The notes under the pieces: model-generated
The model's input: the letters and a program-made list of their open reading frames with translations, nothing else
Told to the model about the DNA's origin: nothing
The model's database searches: none
Assembly: GCA_021790625.1 (NCBI GenBank)
Contig: JAJYGL010000177.1
Span: 5,457 to 20,099, forward strand
From: Pseudomonadota bacterium
Lineage (GTDB): Bacteria > Pseudomonadota > Gammaproteobacteria > Burkholderiales > Sulfuriferulaceae
Length of the DNA: 14,643 nt
Direction: 5' to 3'
Part shown: piece by piece, positions 1 through 7,737 of the stretch
Layout of the letters: each line of letters starts with the position of its first letter
Numbering within the stretch: position 1 is the stretch's first letter
Program-made: the position numbers and the translations under genes

Positions 1-936
1 AACCTGCTGGAAGCTGCCGAACTGGCCGAAACCCATTCACTGGCGCCAAAACAGGCCATAGGTAAGTCCAGGCTGGTGCCTCAAGGCGGGTTGTTCTGGG
101 ATGGACGGGTGGATACTTTGCAGCAGCAGGCGGGCGGGCCGTTGTTCAATCCGCTGGAAATGGCGGCCGGCAGTAAAGCGGAGGTGTTTGCCAAGTTGCA
201 GCAGGCTCCTTATGCGAAGGATTTCGTGCAACTGGTTGGTCCTGCCGTATTCCATGATCCTGAATTGGCGGTGCAGGAAGCCTTGTTTGCCATTGCGCGT
301 TACCAGATCGAGGACGCCAGTTTTCATCCATTCAGCAGCAAGTTCGACGCCTGGTTGCAGGGGAAGGCGCGTTTTACGCGCGCGGAATTGCGTGGTTATC
401 TGGCGTTCAATGACCCGAACAAGGGTAATTGCGCTGTCTGCCATTTGGATAAACCAACACGTGACGGCTTGCCGCCCCTGTTTACCGATACACAATATGA
501 AGCGTTGGGTGTGCCTCGCAATCCCGCGATTCCAGCCAATCAAAATCCTCATTACGTGGATTTGGGACTGTGCGGGCCGTATCGCACCGATTTGGAAACC
601 CAGATGCAGTATTGCGGTATGTTTTTGACGCCCACCTTGCGCAATGCGGCTACCCGTCATGCTTTTTTTCATAATGGTTATTATCATACGCTCGGACAGG
701 TGCTGGATTTCTACCGTTTCCGCGATGTTGCGCCACAGAAGATTTACCCTGTGGTACATGGCAAGGTGCAGCGTTTTGATGATTTACCGCTGGTATATCA
801 AAAAAATGTGGATACGCAGGACGCGCCGTTTGGCGGAAAAATAGGGGATACGCCGCGCCTGAGTAAAAAAGACAAACAGGATATCATTGCGTTTTTGCAT
901 ACACTCACCGATGGTTATATGGGTACATCACGTTGA
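1..936 (+). CDS. Di-haem cytochrome c peroxidase / MauG family protein (5' partial)
   Basis: The reading frame is open from base 1, so the N-terminus, with the signal peptide and first haem site expected for the family, lies outside the window. What remains has family hallmarks: LFWDGRVDTLQQQ followed by PLFNPLEMA near the left end, the C-terminal haem c motif CAVCH at nt 430-444, the segment DLGLCGPYRTDLE, then TPTLRNAATRHAFFHNG and an end of the form DIIAFLHTLTDGY. Members are periplasmic c-type cytochromes that use two haems to reduce hydrogen peroxide or, in MauG, to drive oxidative protein modification. The sequence does not tell which of these applies. An apparent GTG start at 76 is internal to the conserved domain and is not the real start. 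The stop at 934-936 is followed by 95 bp without a clear terminator. Confidence 0.9.
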   Translation, partial: NLLEAAELAETHSLAPKQAIGKSRLVPQGGLFWDGRVDTLQQQAGGPLFNPLEMAAGSKAEVFAKLQQAPYAKDFVQLVGPAVFHDPELAVQEALFAIARYQIEDASFHPFSSKFDAWLQGKARFTRAELRGYLAFNDPNKGNCAVCHLDKPTRDGLPPLFTDTQYEALGVPRNPAIPANQNPHYVDLGLCGPYRTDLETQMQYCGMFLTPTLRNAATRHAFFHNGYYHTLGQVLDFYRFRDVAPQKIYPVVHGKVQRFDDLPLVYQKNVDTQDAPFGGKIGDTPRLSKKDKQDIIAFLHTLTDGYMGTSR

Positions 937-1031
937 TGACTGAGCGGGAATGCGCGTATATTTGCGTATTGTTGCACGCCGCAGTATCGGATACAGTGTT
1001 GGCAGCTTATTGCTGACATGGAGTTGGGTAT

Positions 1032-3104
1032 ATGACCGTGCAAAACGTGGATGCCATTCTGTTTGACGTGTTATATCAAAAATTTCCTGAGGGAATTGCG
1101 ATGCTGGACTTGACATCCCGTTTTTTGTTCAGCAATTCTGCGTATCTGTTCATGACGGGATTCGGTCTTACAGAGCTGTTGCAGACCTCTTGTCTCGATT
1201 TGACTGCGCCAGAAGACCGGAAGCGTGCAGAAGCCGTGCTGGAAGCGGTGCAGAATGATGGGCATGTGCGTGACTTTGAAAAGATATATATTGCCAAGGA
1301 TGGGCGACGGATTCAGGTCAGCATGTCGTTGACCTTGATGCCAGATCGGCAGCGAATCTTGGCCGTTGCGAAAAACGTGACGGAAAAAATGCATTTGCAC
1401 CATGTCGCACAGTGGCAGGCCACGCATGACGCGTTGACCGGTCTACCCAATCGACTGTTATTGAATGATCGTTTCCCGCGCGCTATTGTGCGCGCACGGC
1501 GCAATCGGAGCCTATTGGCAGTTTGTGTTATTGATCTGGACCGATTCAAACCCATTAACCGGCGCTGGGGTTCGTATGTGGGCGACCGTATTCTGTTGGA
1601 AACTGCCTGTCGTTTGAAGAATATCATTCATGGCGATGATACCGTGGCGCGATTAGGCGGCGACGAATTCGTGCTGTTGTTGGGCAATCTGTTTCATCAG
1701 GATGATTTATTGGCTATTCTCGACCCATTGTTACAAGAACTGTCTCGACCATTTGTCAATAAAGAAGATAAAAAAATCGAATTATCCGCAAGCATTGGCT
1801 GCGCGTTGTATCCAGTACACAATGAGGATACAGATTTGCTGTTGCGGTACGCTGATCAGGCGATGTATCAGGCCAAACAACAGGGGCGTAATCAGTATAA
1901 AATCTTCGATGTATCGCATGAAACCGCTGTTCAATATGCTCATCAGATCGTGAAACAGGTCGGTCAAGCACTCAAGGCGGATGAGATGGTGTTGTTTTAT
2001 CAGCCAAAGGTGAATATGCGCAGTGGGGAAATTTTCGGGCTGGAGGCATTATTACGCTGGCAGCATCCGGTAAAAGGCATGATTTTGCCGCTGGATTTTT
2101 TGCCACAGGTGGAACAAAACGATCTGATCATTGATATCGGTGAATGGGTCATCGAACAGGCGTTAAAACAGATTGTTGTTTGGCGCGCAGCAGGAAAAGA
2201 CTGGGTTGTCAGCGTCAACATTGCGGCGCGCCATTTTCAGCGTGCTGATTTTTTGCCCCGCCTGCAGAGCATATTGGCATCTTATCCGGAAGCCGTGCAC
2301 GAATTGCTGGAAATTGAACTGCTGGAATCTGTTGCCTTGGGAGATATCGAGCAGGTTAACCGGCAGATTTGCGCTATACAGGCGTTAGGAGTCAGTTTTG
2401 CGCTTGATGATTTTGGCACAGGTTATTCATCGTTGAGTTATTTGAAACATCTGCCTGCGGAAACGATCAAGATTGATCGCGTGTTCGTACGCGATATTCT
2501 GAATGATAAAAACGATCTGGCGTTGATTGAGACTATCATCGGTATGGGGCGTGCCTTTGAACGCAAACTGGTTGCAGAGGGCGTGGAAACTGTTGCCCAG
2601 GGAGTAATGTTGATTCGCCTCGGTTGTGATCTGGCGCAAGGCTATGGTATCGGCAAGCCCATGCCTGCCGCGCAAATACTCGATTGGGCGGCGCAGTTCA
2701 GCGTTGACGCCCTGTGGCAGAAATGGGCCGGTGTGCGTTGGGATATCAATGATTTTCCGTTGTTGTTGGCGCAATATGATCATATTGAGTGGGTGAATCG
2801 CCTGTTGGCTTTTGTCGATGCGCGACAGATACCTGTTGATTATGCTGAAATTGACGATGCACATCGTTGCCGCTTTGGGCAGTGGTACGACGCGCAGCGT
2901 AACTCATATTATCGACACCTGGCTGAATTCATTGCCATTCGTGATGTGCATCATCAGGTGCACGACTGTGCAAGGCAGTTACTTTTAGCTGTCAAAAGGC
3001 AGGATGAATTGGCTATTCATACACAGAAGGAATATATCTTGACGTTGCGGGCGAATTTACTGGAACTGCTGGAGGCGTTGCAATTTGTGCTGCATTGTGT
3101 GTGA
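1032..3104 (+). CDS. PAS-GGDEF-EAL-CZB cyclic-di-GMP turnover protein
   Basis: A 690-residue protein with no obvious membrane segment. Domain order: PAS-like sensor (about 10-120), GGDEF (about 130-290), EAL (about 305-555) and a C-terminal chemoreceptor zinc-binding (CZB) type domain (about 580-685). GGDEF is intact at 209-213, but the usual INDxxGH reads INRRWGS, and the inhibitory-site RxxD position reads HGDD (200-203). The EAL side keeps E338-A-L, N396, E429, D459-D460, K480, E516 and Q536, so phosphodiesterase activity looks likely. Cyclase activity is possible but less sure. Putative CZB zinc ligands are H584, C613 (in HRCRFGQW), H640 and H644. GGAG at 1020-1023 is well spaced for ATG 1032. 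It is probably transcribed alone, with 95 bp before it and 153 bp after it. Cytosolic redox/metal control of c-di-GMP is inferred from CZB family knowledge. Confidence 0.92.
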   Translation: MTVQNVDAILFDVLYQKFPEGIAMLDLTSRFLFSNSAYLFMTGFGLTELLQTSCLDLTAPEDRKRAEAVLEAVQNDGHVRDFEKIYIAKDGRRIQVSMSLTLMPDRQRILAVAKNVTEKMHLHHVAQWQATHDALTGLPNRLLLNDRFPRAIVRARRNRSLLAVCVIDLDRFKPINRRWGSYVGDRILLETACRLKNIIHGDDTVARLGGDEFVLLLGNLFHQDDLLAILDPLLQELSRPFVNKEDKKIELSASIGCALYPVHNEDTDLLLRYADQAMYQAKQQGRNQYKIFDVSHETAVQYAHQIVKQVGQALKADEMVLFYQPKVNMRSGEIFGLEALLRWQHPVKGMILPLDFLPQVEQNDLIIDIGEWVIEQALKQIVVWRAAGKDWVVSVNIAARHFQRADFLPRLQSILASYPEAVHELLEIELLESVALGDIEQVNRQICAIQALGVSFALDDFGTGYSSLSYLKHLPAETIKIDRVFVRDILNDKNDLALIETIIGMGRAFERKLVAEGVETVAQGVMLIRLGCDLAQGYGIGKPMPAAQILDWAAQFSVDALWQKWAGVRWDINDFPLLLAQYDHIEWVNRLLAFVDARQIPVDYAEIDDAHRCRFGQWYDAQRNSYYRHLAEFIAIRDVHHQVHDCARQLLLAVKRQDELAIHTQKEYILTLRANLLELLEALQFVLHCV

Positions 3105-3197
3105 TGCTTTGGTGTGTTGAGATGGTGCGCGTATCCTCCCTAGTTTCTTAATCGTGGCGCACGGATTCGGTGCTGTATTCGGTGTCATATTTTTGTC

Positions 3198-3226
3198 ATG
3201 GTTCTGTTGTCAGGCTGCGTTATAAT
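3198..3226 (+). promoter_or_regulatory. Candidate sigma-70 promoter for the gsp operon
   Basis: A perfect TATAAT box lies at 3221-3226, about 30 bp before the gspG start. The -35 is poor: the 17-bp position (3198-3203) reads ATGGTT, while a better TTGTCA at 3193-3198 is 22 bp away, which is too far. A weak -35 suggests help from an activator. The octamer ATTCGGTG is directly repeated at 3165-3172 and 3177-3184, upstream of the promoter. The rest of the 153-bp gap shows no gene. Confidence 0.5.
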
Positions 3227-3257
3227 CGTTTGCACAGGATATGTATAAGGCAAACAG

Positions 3258-3680
3258 ATGAGAACAGGCAAAGGTTTTACGCTGATTGAAGTGATGGTGG
3301 TAATGCTGATTTTAGGGATTCTGGCCGCGTTGATTGTACCTAAAATCATGGATCGGCCTGACGAAGCCAGGCGGGTAGCGGCAAAGCAGGATATCGGTGC
3401 CATCATGCAGGCGCTCAAACTGTATAAACTGGACAATAACCATTACCCTACCACGGAGCAGGGTTTGCAGGCGCTGGTGCAAAAGCCGACCACGCCACCG
3501 ATTCCCAGCAACTGGAAAGATGGTGGTTATCTGGAGCATTTGCCGCAGGACCCGTGGGGGAATCCCTATCAGTACCTGAATCCCGGCGTGCATGGCAAAA
3601 TTGATGTGTTCAGTTTTGGCGCGGATGGCGCGGCAGGTGGTGAAGGCAATGATGCCGATATCGGCTCCTGGCAGCAATAA
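3258..3680 (+). CDS. gspG: Type II secretion system major pseudopilin GspG
   Basis: A 140-residue prepilin with a six-residue leader MRTGKG cut before FTLIEVMVV by the prepilin peptidase. The conserved Glu at +5 and an N-terminal hydrophobic helix follow. The globular part carries the GspG signature PTTEQGLQALVQKP, DPWGNPYQYLNPG and the C-terminal acidic loop SFGADGAAGGEGNDADI, which binds calcium in GspG structures. GspG is the main subunit of the periplasmic pseudopilus that pushes folded exoproteins through the outer-membrane secretin. TAAGG at 3246-3250 is a plausible ribosome site. It is the first gene of an eight-gene operon, and its 3' end overlaps gspH. Confidence 0.96.
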   Translation: MRTGKGFTLIEVMVVMLILGILAALIVPKIMDRPDEARRVAAKQDIGAIMQALKLYKLDNNHYPTTEQGLQALVQKPTTPPIPSNWKDGGYLEHLPQDPWGNPYQYLNPGVHGKIDVFSFGADGAAGGEGNDADIGSWQQ

Positions 3681-4161
3681 ATCACTGGCCACAGCGGGCT
3701 TTACCCTGATCGAAATGGCTGTGGTATTGCTGTTGATGGGGATTGTATCGACGCTGGTTGTTGTCAACATGGTGCCGGGAGATCGTCAGACGTTGCAGGC
3801 AGAGGGGCAAAAACTGGCGGACTTGCTCGCTGCTGCGAGTATGGAAGCGCAGACATCCGGGCGGACAATGGCGTGGGTGTCGAATGGACGCCGCTACGCT
3901 TTTCTGGTGACCAATGATCAGGGTGACTGGGTGACCGATGACGATTCGTTCTGGCGCGGAAAATCTCTGCCAGACGGCATATCACTGCAAAGCCGGGCAA
4001 TCGATCAGCCGGGTTATGATAATGGTGCGAGACTCGTGTTTCACGCATCGGGCGTCAATGCGCCTTTTCGTGTCTGGTTGCATAAGGGGCATGCCAGCGC
4101 GATGATTACGAGCGACATGATGAACCACGTCGCGGTGGGAGATGCCCGTGACAGTGAATAA
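3652..4161 (+). CDS. gspH: Type II secretion system minor pseudopilin GspH
   Basis: Chosen start ATG 3652 (an adjacent ATG lies at 3649) is preceded by GAAGG at 3642-3646 and gives a 169-residue protein with a 16-residue leader ending ATAG before FTLIEMAVV. The frame is open further upstream to an ATG at 3592, but that would make an implausibly long leader lying wholly inside gspG. The N-terminal helix has the +5 Glu. The rest is the variable beta-rich GspH domain (SMEAQTSGRTMAWVSNG, then LVFHASGVNAPFRVWL). GspH joins I, J and K in the tip complex of the pseudopilus. It overlaps gspG by 29 bp and gspI by about 20 bp, which suggests translational coupling. Confidence 0.9.
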   Translation: MPISAPGSNKSLATAGFTLIEMAVVLLLMGIVSTLVVVNMVPGDRQTLQAEGQKLADLLAAASMEAQTSGRTMAWVSNGRRYAFLVTNDQGDWVTDDDSFWRGKSLPDGISLQSRAIDQPGYDNGARLVFHASGVNAPFRVWLHKGHASAMITSDMMNHVAVGDARDSE

Positions 4162-4567
4162 CCATCGGAATAGCCATCGGAATAGCCATCAGAATCGTCA
4201 TTGGCAACATGGATTTACCTTGTTTGAAGTGTTGGTGGCGTTGGCGATTGTCGCTGTTGCCATGGGGGCCGCGTTGCGTTCTGCGGCGCTGGCTGCTGAC
4301 AGCGCCGTTACACTCCGTCAACACACCTTGGCGATATGGGTGGCGGAAAATCGCCTTGCCTTGCATCATGCCCTGAATGACTGGCCGCTTGCTTCTGCCA
4401 CAGGTATCGAGCGGCAGGCAGATAGTGACTTTGTCTGGAAAGAGACGGTCAGTACAACGCCCATGCCAATGTTCCGGCAGATTCAGATTGATGTGGCAGA
4501 TGCCGCCAGCCCGCAGCACAGGCTGTATCGATTGGTTGATTTTTATCTGTTACGACCATCCTCATGA
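4142..4567 (+). CDS. gspI: Type II secretion system minor pseudopilin GspI
   Basis: About 141 residues. The prepilin peptidase site is HWQHG before FTLFEVLVALAIVAVAMG, with Glu at +5. The globular part includes WVAENRLALHHAL and the late RLYRLVDFYLLRP strand typical of GspI. GspI is a minor pseudopilin that nucleates the tip with GspJ and GspK. The leader is unusual: 24 residues rich in His, Asn, Arg and Ser, built from a 12-bp tandem repeat (4162-4197). The start is uncertain: ATG 4142 sits directly against GGGAG (4137-4141), whereas GTG 4148 has better spacing and would shorten the leader by two residues. It overlaps gspH at the front and gspJ by ATGA at 4564-4567. Confidence 0.9.
   Translation: MPVTVNNHRNSHRNSHQNRHWQHGFTLFEVLVALAIVAVAMGAALRSAALAADSAVTLRQHTLAIWVAENRLALHHALNDWPLASATGIERQADSDFVWKETVSTTPMPMFRQIQIDVADAASPQHRLYRLVDFYLLRPSS
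4162..4197 (+). repeat. Three 12-bp tandem repeats in the gspI leader
   Basis: Units ccatcggaatag (4162-4173), the same again (4174-4185), and a diverged third copy ccatcagaatcg (4186-4197). In the gspI frame each full unit encodes His-Arg-Asn-Ser. The array begins just after the gspH stop codon (4159-4161). Twelve is a multiple of three, so copy-number change would lengthen or shorten the leader peptide without breaking the frame. Confidence 0.85.
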
Positions 4568-5157
4568 ATACGCGAGTTATTCATGCCCGTGGCTTCACCT
4601 TGATTGAATTGCTGATTGCGCTGACTATTTTTGCCATCATGGCTGCGCTGGCGTGGCGAGGGTTGACCTCAATGACCGAATCGCGCGCGCATCTGGCGGC
4701 AGAGGCGCATCAATGGCAGGATTTGGCGCTTTTTTTTCGCCGGATGGAAGACGATGTCACCCATGCGGTTAATCGCCCGTGGCGCGATAAGGATGGTCAG
4801 CCGGTGGCAAGCTGGCAGGCCAAGCCGGTGCTCAATACGGGCAATGATGCCAATCTGGTATTGGTCAGTCTGAAAGCCGATGAACGTGGTGTGCAAAAAG
4901 TGGGCTATCGGTATCGCGACGGAGAAATCGACGCCCTGTGGTGGCCGGCACCAGACGATGCACCAGCGCAACAACCGGATGTATATCCCCTGTTGACCGG
5001 CGTCAAAACTTTTGCGTTGCATTATCTGGCAAACAATGGCCAATGGGTCGATCAATGGCCGCTGGCCGGACAGGTTGGTGCATTGCCTCGCGCCGTGGCA
5101 GTCAATTTGACTTTACGTGCCGGAATAACTGTTTACCGGGTGTTTGCCCTGCCATGA
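4564..5157 (+). CDS. gspJ: Type II secretion system minor pseudopilin GspJ
   Basis: A 197-residue prepilin with leader MNTRVIHARG before FTLIELLIALTIFAIMAAL (Glu at +5). Family features follow: AWRGLTSMTESR, LFFRRMEDDVTHAVNRPWRD, and late strands GYRYRDGEIDALWWPAP and ALPRAVAVNLTL. GspJ forms the tip trimer with GspI and GspK. The start ATG overlaps the gspI stop as ATGA (4564-4567) and no strong ribosome site is visible, so translation is probably coupled. Its own stop overlaps the gspK start in the same way at 5154-5157. Confidence 0.94.
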   Translation: MNTRVIHARGFTLIELLIALTIFAIMAALAWRGLTSMTESRAHLAAEAHQWQDLALFFRRMEDDVTHAVNRPWRDKDGQPVASWQAKPVLNTGNDANLVLVSLKADERGVQKVGYRYRDGEIDALWWPAPDDAPAQQPDVYPLLTGVKTFALHYLANNGQWVDQWPLAGQVGALPRAVAVNLTLRAGITVYRVFALP

Positions 5158-6059
5158 AGCATGAAACGGGCGCTGCTGTTATTATGGCGATTTTGTTGAT
5201 GGCGCTGGTTGCAACGCTTGCGGCCGCCCTGTTATGGCAGCAACAGATGTGGTTGCGTGAAACGGATAATATGGGGCATTCCGTGCAGGCAACGGCTTTG
5301 GCGCAGGCCGGGGCCGATTGGGCGGCGTTCATTCTGGCGACGTCGCCGCGCAACGAGGTGGATTTGCTGCAACCATGGGCGCAACGTCTGCCGTTGTTAC
5401 CCATGGAAGAGGTGCAGGCGGGAGGGTTTTTGCAGGATGAGCAAGGATTGTTCAACTTGAACAATCTGGTCAAGCAAGGAAAAACCGACTCGCATTGGCA
5501 AATGCGCTTTCAGCGTTTGCTAGCCGAACTCAATTTGCCGCTGACACTCGCCAATACCTTGGCTGACTGGCTGGATGCAGACAACATCGTTCAGTCTGGA
5601 GGAGCGGAAGATGCGTTTTATCTCAATCATTTTCCGCCGTATCGAGCTGCGAATCATGTATTGATGGATGTGGGCGAATTGCGTTACGTACAGGGGTTTG
5701 ATGTGCAAACCATCGCACGTTTACGTCCGTTTGTGAGCGCTTTGCCACAACAGACGCCCATCAATGTCAATACGGCACCACCGGAAGTGTTGCTGGCGAT
5801 GGTTGATGGTCTGTCTCCGTCTGAAGCACGCACATTGGTGGCACAGCGCGATAATCAGCCATTCTTGGCGCTGACGGATTTTCATCAGGCGCTGCCCAGA
5901 CTTGATATCAATCCGGACCCGCAAGGGCTGACGGTCACCAGCGGTTATTTCATGGCGGCCGTGACCGTGCATGCGAATCGTGCGCAACGCACCATCTGGA
6001 CATTATTCGAACGTGGCAACGGTGCGTGGCCACACATTATCTGGCAGAAAGCATCTTGA
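5154..6059 (+). CDS. gspK: Type II secretion system minor pseudopilin GspK
   Basis: A 301-residue protein from the ATGA overlap with gspJ. The frame is open back to 4938, but that part lies within gspJ and lacks a prepilin leader. Leader MKHETG precedes a hydrophobic helix AAVIMAILLMALVATLAAA. Position +5 is Met rather than Glu, as is typical of GspK, the pseudopilin that caps the tip. The large domain shows DWLDADNIVQSGGAEDAFY (acidic, calcium-site region), YRAANHVLMDVGELRYV and the helix-hairpin-like INVNTAPPEVLLAM. The stop TGA at 6057-6059 overlaps the proposed TTG start of gspL. Confidence 0.94.
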   Translation: MKHETGAAVIMAILLMALVATLAAALLWQQQMWLRETDNMGHSVQATALAQAGADWAAFILATSPRNEVDLLQPWAQRLPLLPMEEVQAGGFLQDEQGLFNLNNLVKQGKTDSHWQMRFQRLLAELNLPLTLANTLADWLDADNIVQSGGAEDAFYLNHFPPYRAANHVLMDVGELRYVQGFDVQTIARLRPFVSALPQQTPINVNTAPPEVLLAMVDGLSPSEARTLVAQRDNQPFLALTDFHQALPRLDINPDPQGLTVTSGYFMAAVTVHANRAQRTIWTLFERGNGAWPHIIWQKAS

Positions 6060-7240
6060 AATTACTTATCTATCCCAATAGCCATGACTTGCATTTCGAC
6101 TGGTTTGTGTTTGATGCGCAAGGCAAACTGCATGAACAAGGCAGCGGCGATCACCCACCGGTTCACTTGCCTTGTCAGGTCGTGTTGCCTGCAGACCGGA
6201 TATTGCTTACCAGTGTGAAATTGCCTAAAACGGCTCGGCGGCAGCGTGATACGCTGTTGGCGTATGCGGTGGAAGACAGCGTGCTGGGCGAACCCGAACA
6301 GCAGCATGTCGTCTGGTGCGGCAGTGATGAAAACGATCACGATGCACTGGCTGTTGTGGCACGGGAATGGCTGGCAGCATTGTTGCAGCGCCTGTCAGTG
6401 CAAGGGTTGCACCCCATTTGTGTGGTGCCGGAAATCTTGTTGCTGCCTTACGAATTGCATGGCTGGTCACTGTGGCTGGATCACGGCGTGTTGCGCACAG
6501 GCAAATTTTCCGGTATGGCGGTCGACTCATCGTGGCAAGAACCGCCAACCGCCTTGTTGCTGGCGCTGCGCGATACGCCCAGCAAACCGCAGAAACTCAC
6601 TGTGTATTTGTCTGGCGACGAAATACCGGACGTGGCGCATTGGCAGGCCATACTCCAGACGGAAGTCGTGTGCTACACGAACTGGAGTCGGGATAAACAG
6701 CCATTGGCCTGTCCGGTGAATCTCTTGCAGGGCGAATTTGCCCGTCAGCAGTGGGATTGGTCATGGTTACCCGTCTTGCGCCCGGCGCTTGTTTCATTGT
6801 TGCTGCTGTTGCTGTTGCAAGTCGTGGGGGTTGGGGTTGACTGGCTGCGCCTGAGCCTGGAACAAAACCGCTTGCACGCCGAGATGAACCAGTTGTTCCG
6901 CGCCAGTTTTCCCGATGCTAAAGTCGTCGTGGACGCTCCGTTGCAAATGCAGCGTAAGTTGGTCGATTTGAAACGTGCGGCCGGACAACCGGCAGCGGAT
7001 GATTTTTTGCCCTTGCTGGCTCACGTTGCGCCAAAAATTGCTGCGCTGCCGAAAATCAGCTTGCAATCGATACGCTATCAAGCCAACGAGCTTGACATGA
7101 CACTTCGGCTGGCAGATAAACAGAGCGCGGATGCATTGCCCGATCAGCTGGCGACAGCAGGCATTGTCGTTACCCTGGAACGGGTAGAAAACATTGCCAA
7201 TGGGGCGTTGGCCCATATCAGCATCAGGAGTGCGTCATGA
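6056..7240 (+). CDS. gspL: Type II secretion system inner-membrane protein GspL
   Basis: 394 residues from the chosen TTG 6056, which overlaps the gspK stop by 4 bp (TTGA) as elsewhere in this operon. A GTG at 6026 would add ten residues, and neither start has a clear ribosome site. Residues about 1-235 form the cytoplasmic actin-like domain (VVLPADRILLTSVKLPK, LLAYAVEDSVLGEP). A single membrane segment is at about 250-273 (LRPALVSLLLLLLLQVVGVG), followed by a periplasmic domain with a ferredoxin-like end. GspL anchors the GspE ATPase to the membrane and pairs with GspM. The stop overlaps the gspM start (ATGA, 7237-7240). Confidence 0.9.
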   Translation: MKLLIYPNSHDLHFDWFVFDAQGKLHEQGSGDHPPVHLPCQVVLPADRILLTSVKLPKTARRQRDTLLAYAVEDSVLGEPEQQHVVWCGSDENDHDALAVVAREWLAALLQRLSVQGLHPICVVPEILLLPYELHGWSLWLDHGVLRTGKFSGMAVDSSWQEPPTALLLALRDTPSKPQKLTVYLSGDEIPDVAHWQAILQTEVVCYTNWSRDKQPLACPVNLLQGEFARQQWDWSWLPVLRPALVSLLLLLLLQVVGVGVDWLRLSLEQNRLHAEMNQLFRASFPDAKVVVDAPLQMQRKLVDLKRAAGQPAADDFLPLLAHVAPKIAALPKISLQSIRYQANELDMTLRLADKQSADALPDQLATAGIVVTLERVENIANGALAHISIRSAS

Positions 7241-7737
7241 GTGAAAACTGGCAGATATTCTGGCGCGCGCGTCATCCACGCGAAAAAGCGCTCCTGTTGC
7301 TGGGTGCTGCATTCGTGACAGTGGCAGTCCTGTACGGATTGATTTGGCAACCCGGTGAAAAAGCGCGCGCCCGTTATGCCAAATCCGTGCCGATTTTGCG
7401 GGCACAGCTGGCACAAATGCGTGAACAGGCGACGGCAATACAGCAACTGCGCCGACAAACAGCGCTACTGCCGGATTCTGCGCACCTACGTGACGACTTG
7501 CTGGCCAGTGCCGCACACCATCGGTTACCGAACGATACTCGTGCATTGACAGTGAGCCCGACGGGCGACGTTCACCTGCAAATGCACAATATATCGTTTG
7601 ACGATTGGGTATCCTGGCTTGCTGCCTTGCAACGCGAAAACCATCTGCGTCTGACGATGGCACAGATTCAAACCAGTGGTCAACCAGGTCTGGTCAACAT
7701 TGACGCCACATTAATTCCTGCGGAAAGTCAGCCATGA
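7237..7737 (+). CDS. gspM: Type II secretion system inner-membrane protein GspM
   Basis: 166 residues. A short cytoplasmic N-terminus with WRARHPREKALLLLG runs into one membrane helix (about 18-38, ending LYGLIWQPGEKAR). A coiled-coil-prone stretch then leads to the small periplasmic domain (NISFDDWVSWLAALQ), all typical of GspM. GspM partners GspL in the assembly platform. ATGA overlaps join it to gspL in front and gspN behind (7734-7737). Confidence 0.92.
   Translation: MSENWQIFWRARHPREKALLLLGAAFVTVAVLYGLIWQPGEKARARYAKSVPILRAQLAQMREQATAIQQLRRQTALLPDSAHLRDDLLASAAHHRLPNDTRALTVSPTGDVHLQMHNISFDDWVSWLAALQRENHLRLTMAQIQTSGQPGLVNIDATLIPAESQP

Noticed and set aside
2427..2864. 145-codon minus-strand open frame
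   Set aside because: Antisense to the EAL and CZB coding region and without recognisable protein features.
3125..3162. Inverted repeat GTGCGC/GCGCAC after the GGDEF-EAL gene
   Set aside because: Only 6-bp arms with a loop of about 26 nt and no T-run. Chance cannot be excluded.
3592..3651. Upstream extension of gspH
   Set aside because: In frame, but wholly inside gspG, and it would create an atypical long leader. ATG 3652 has a ribosome site and a normal leader.
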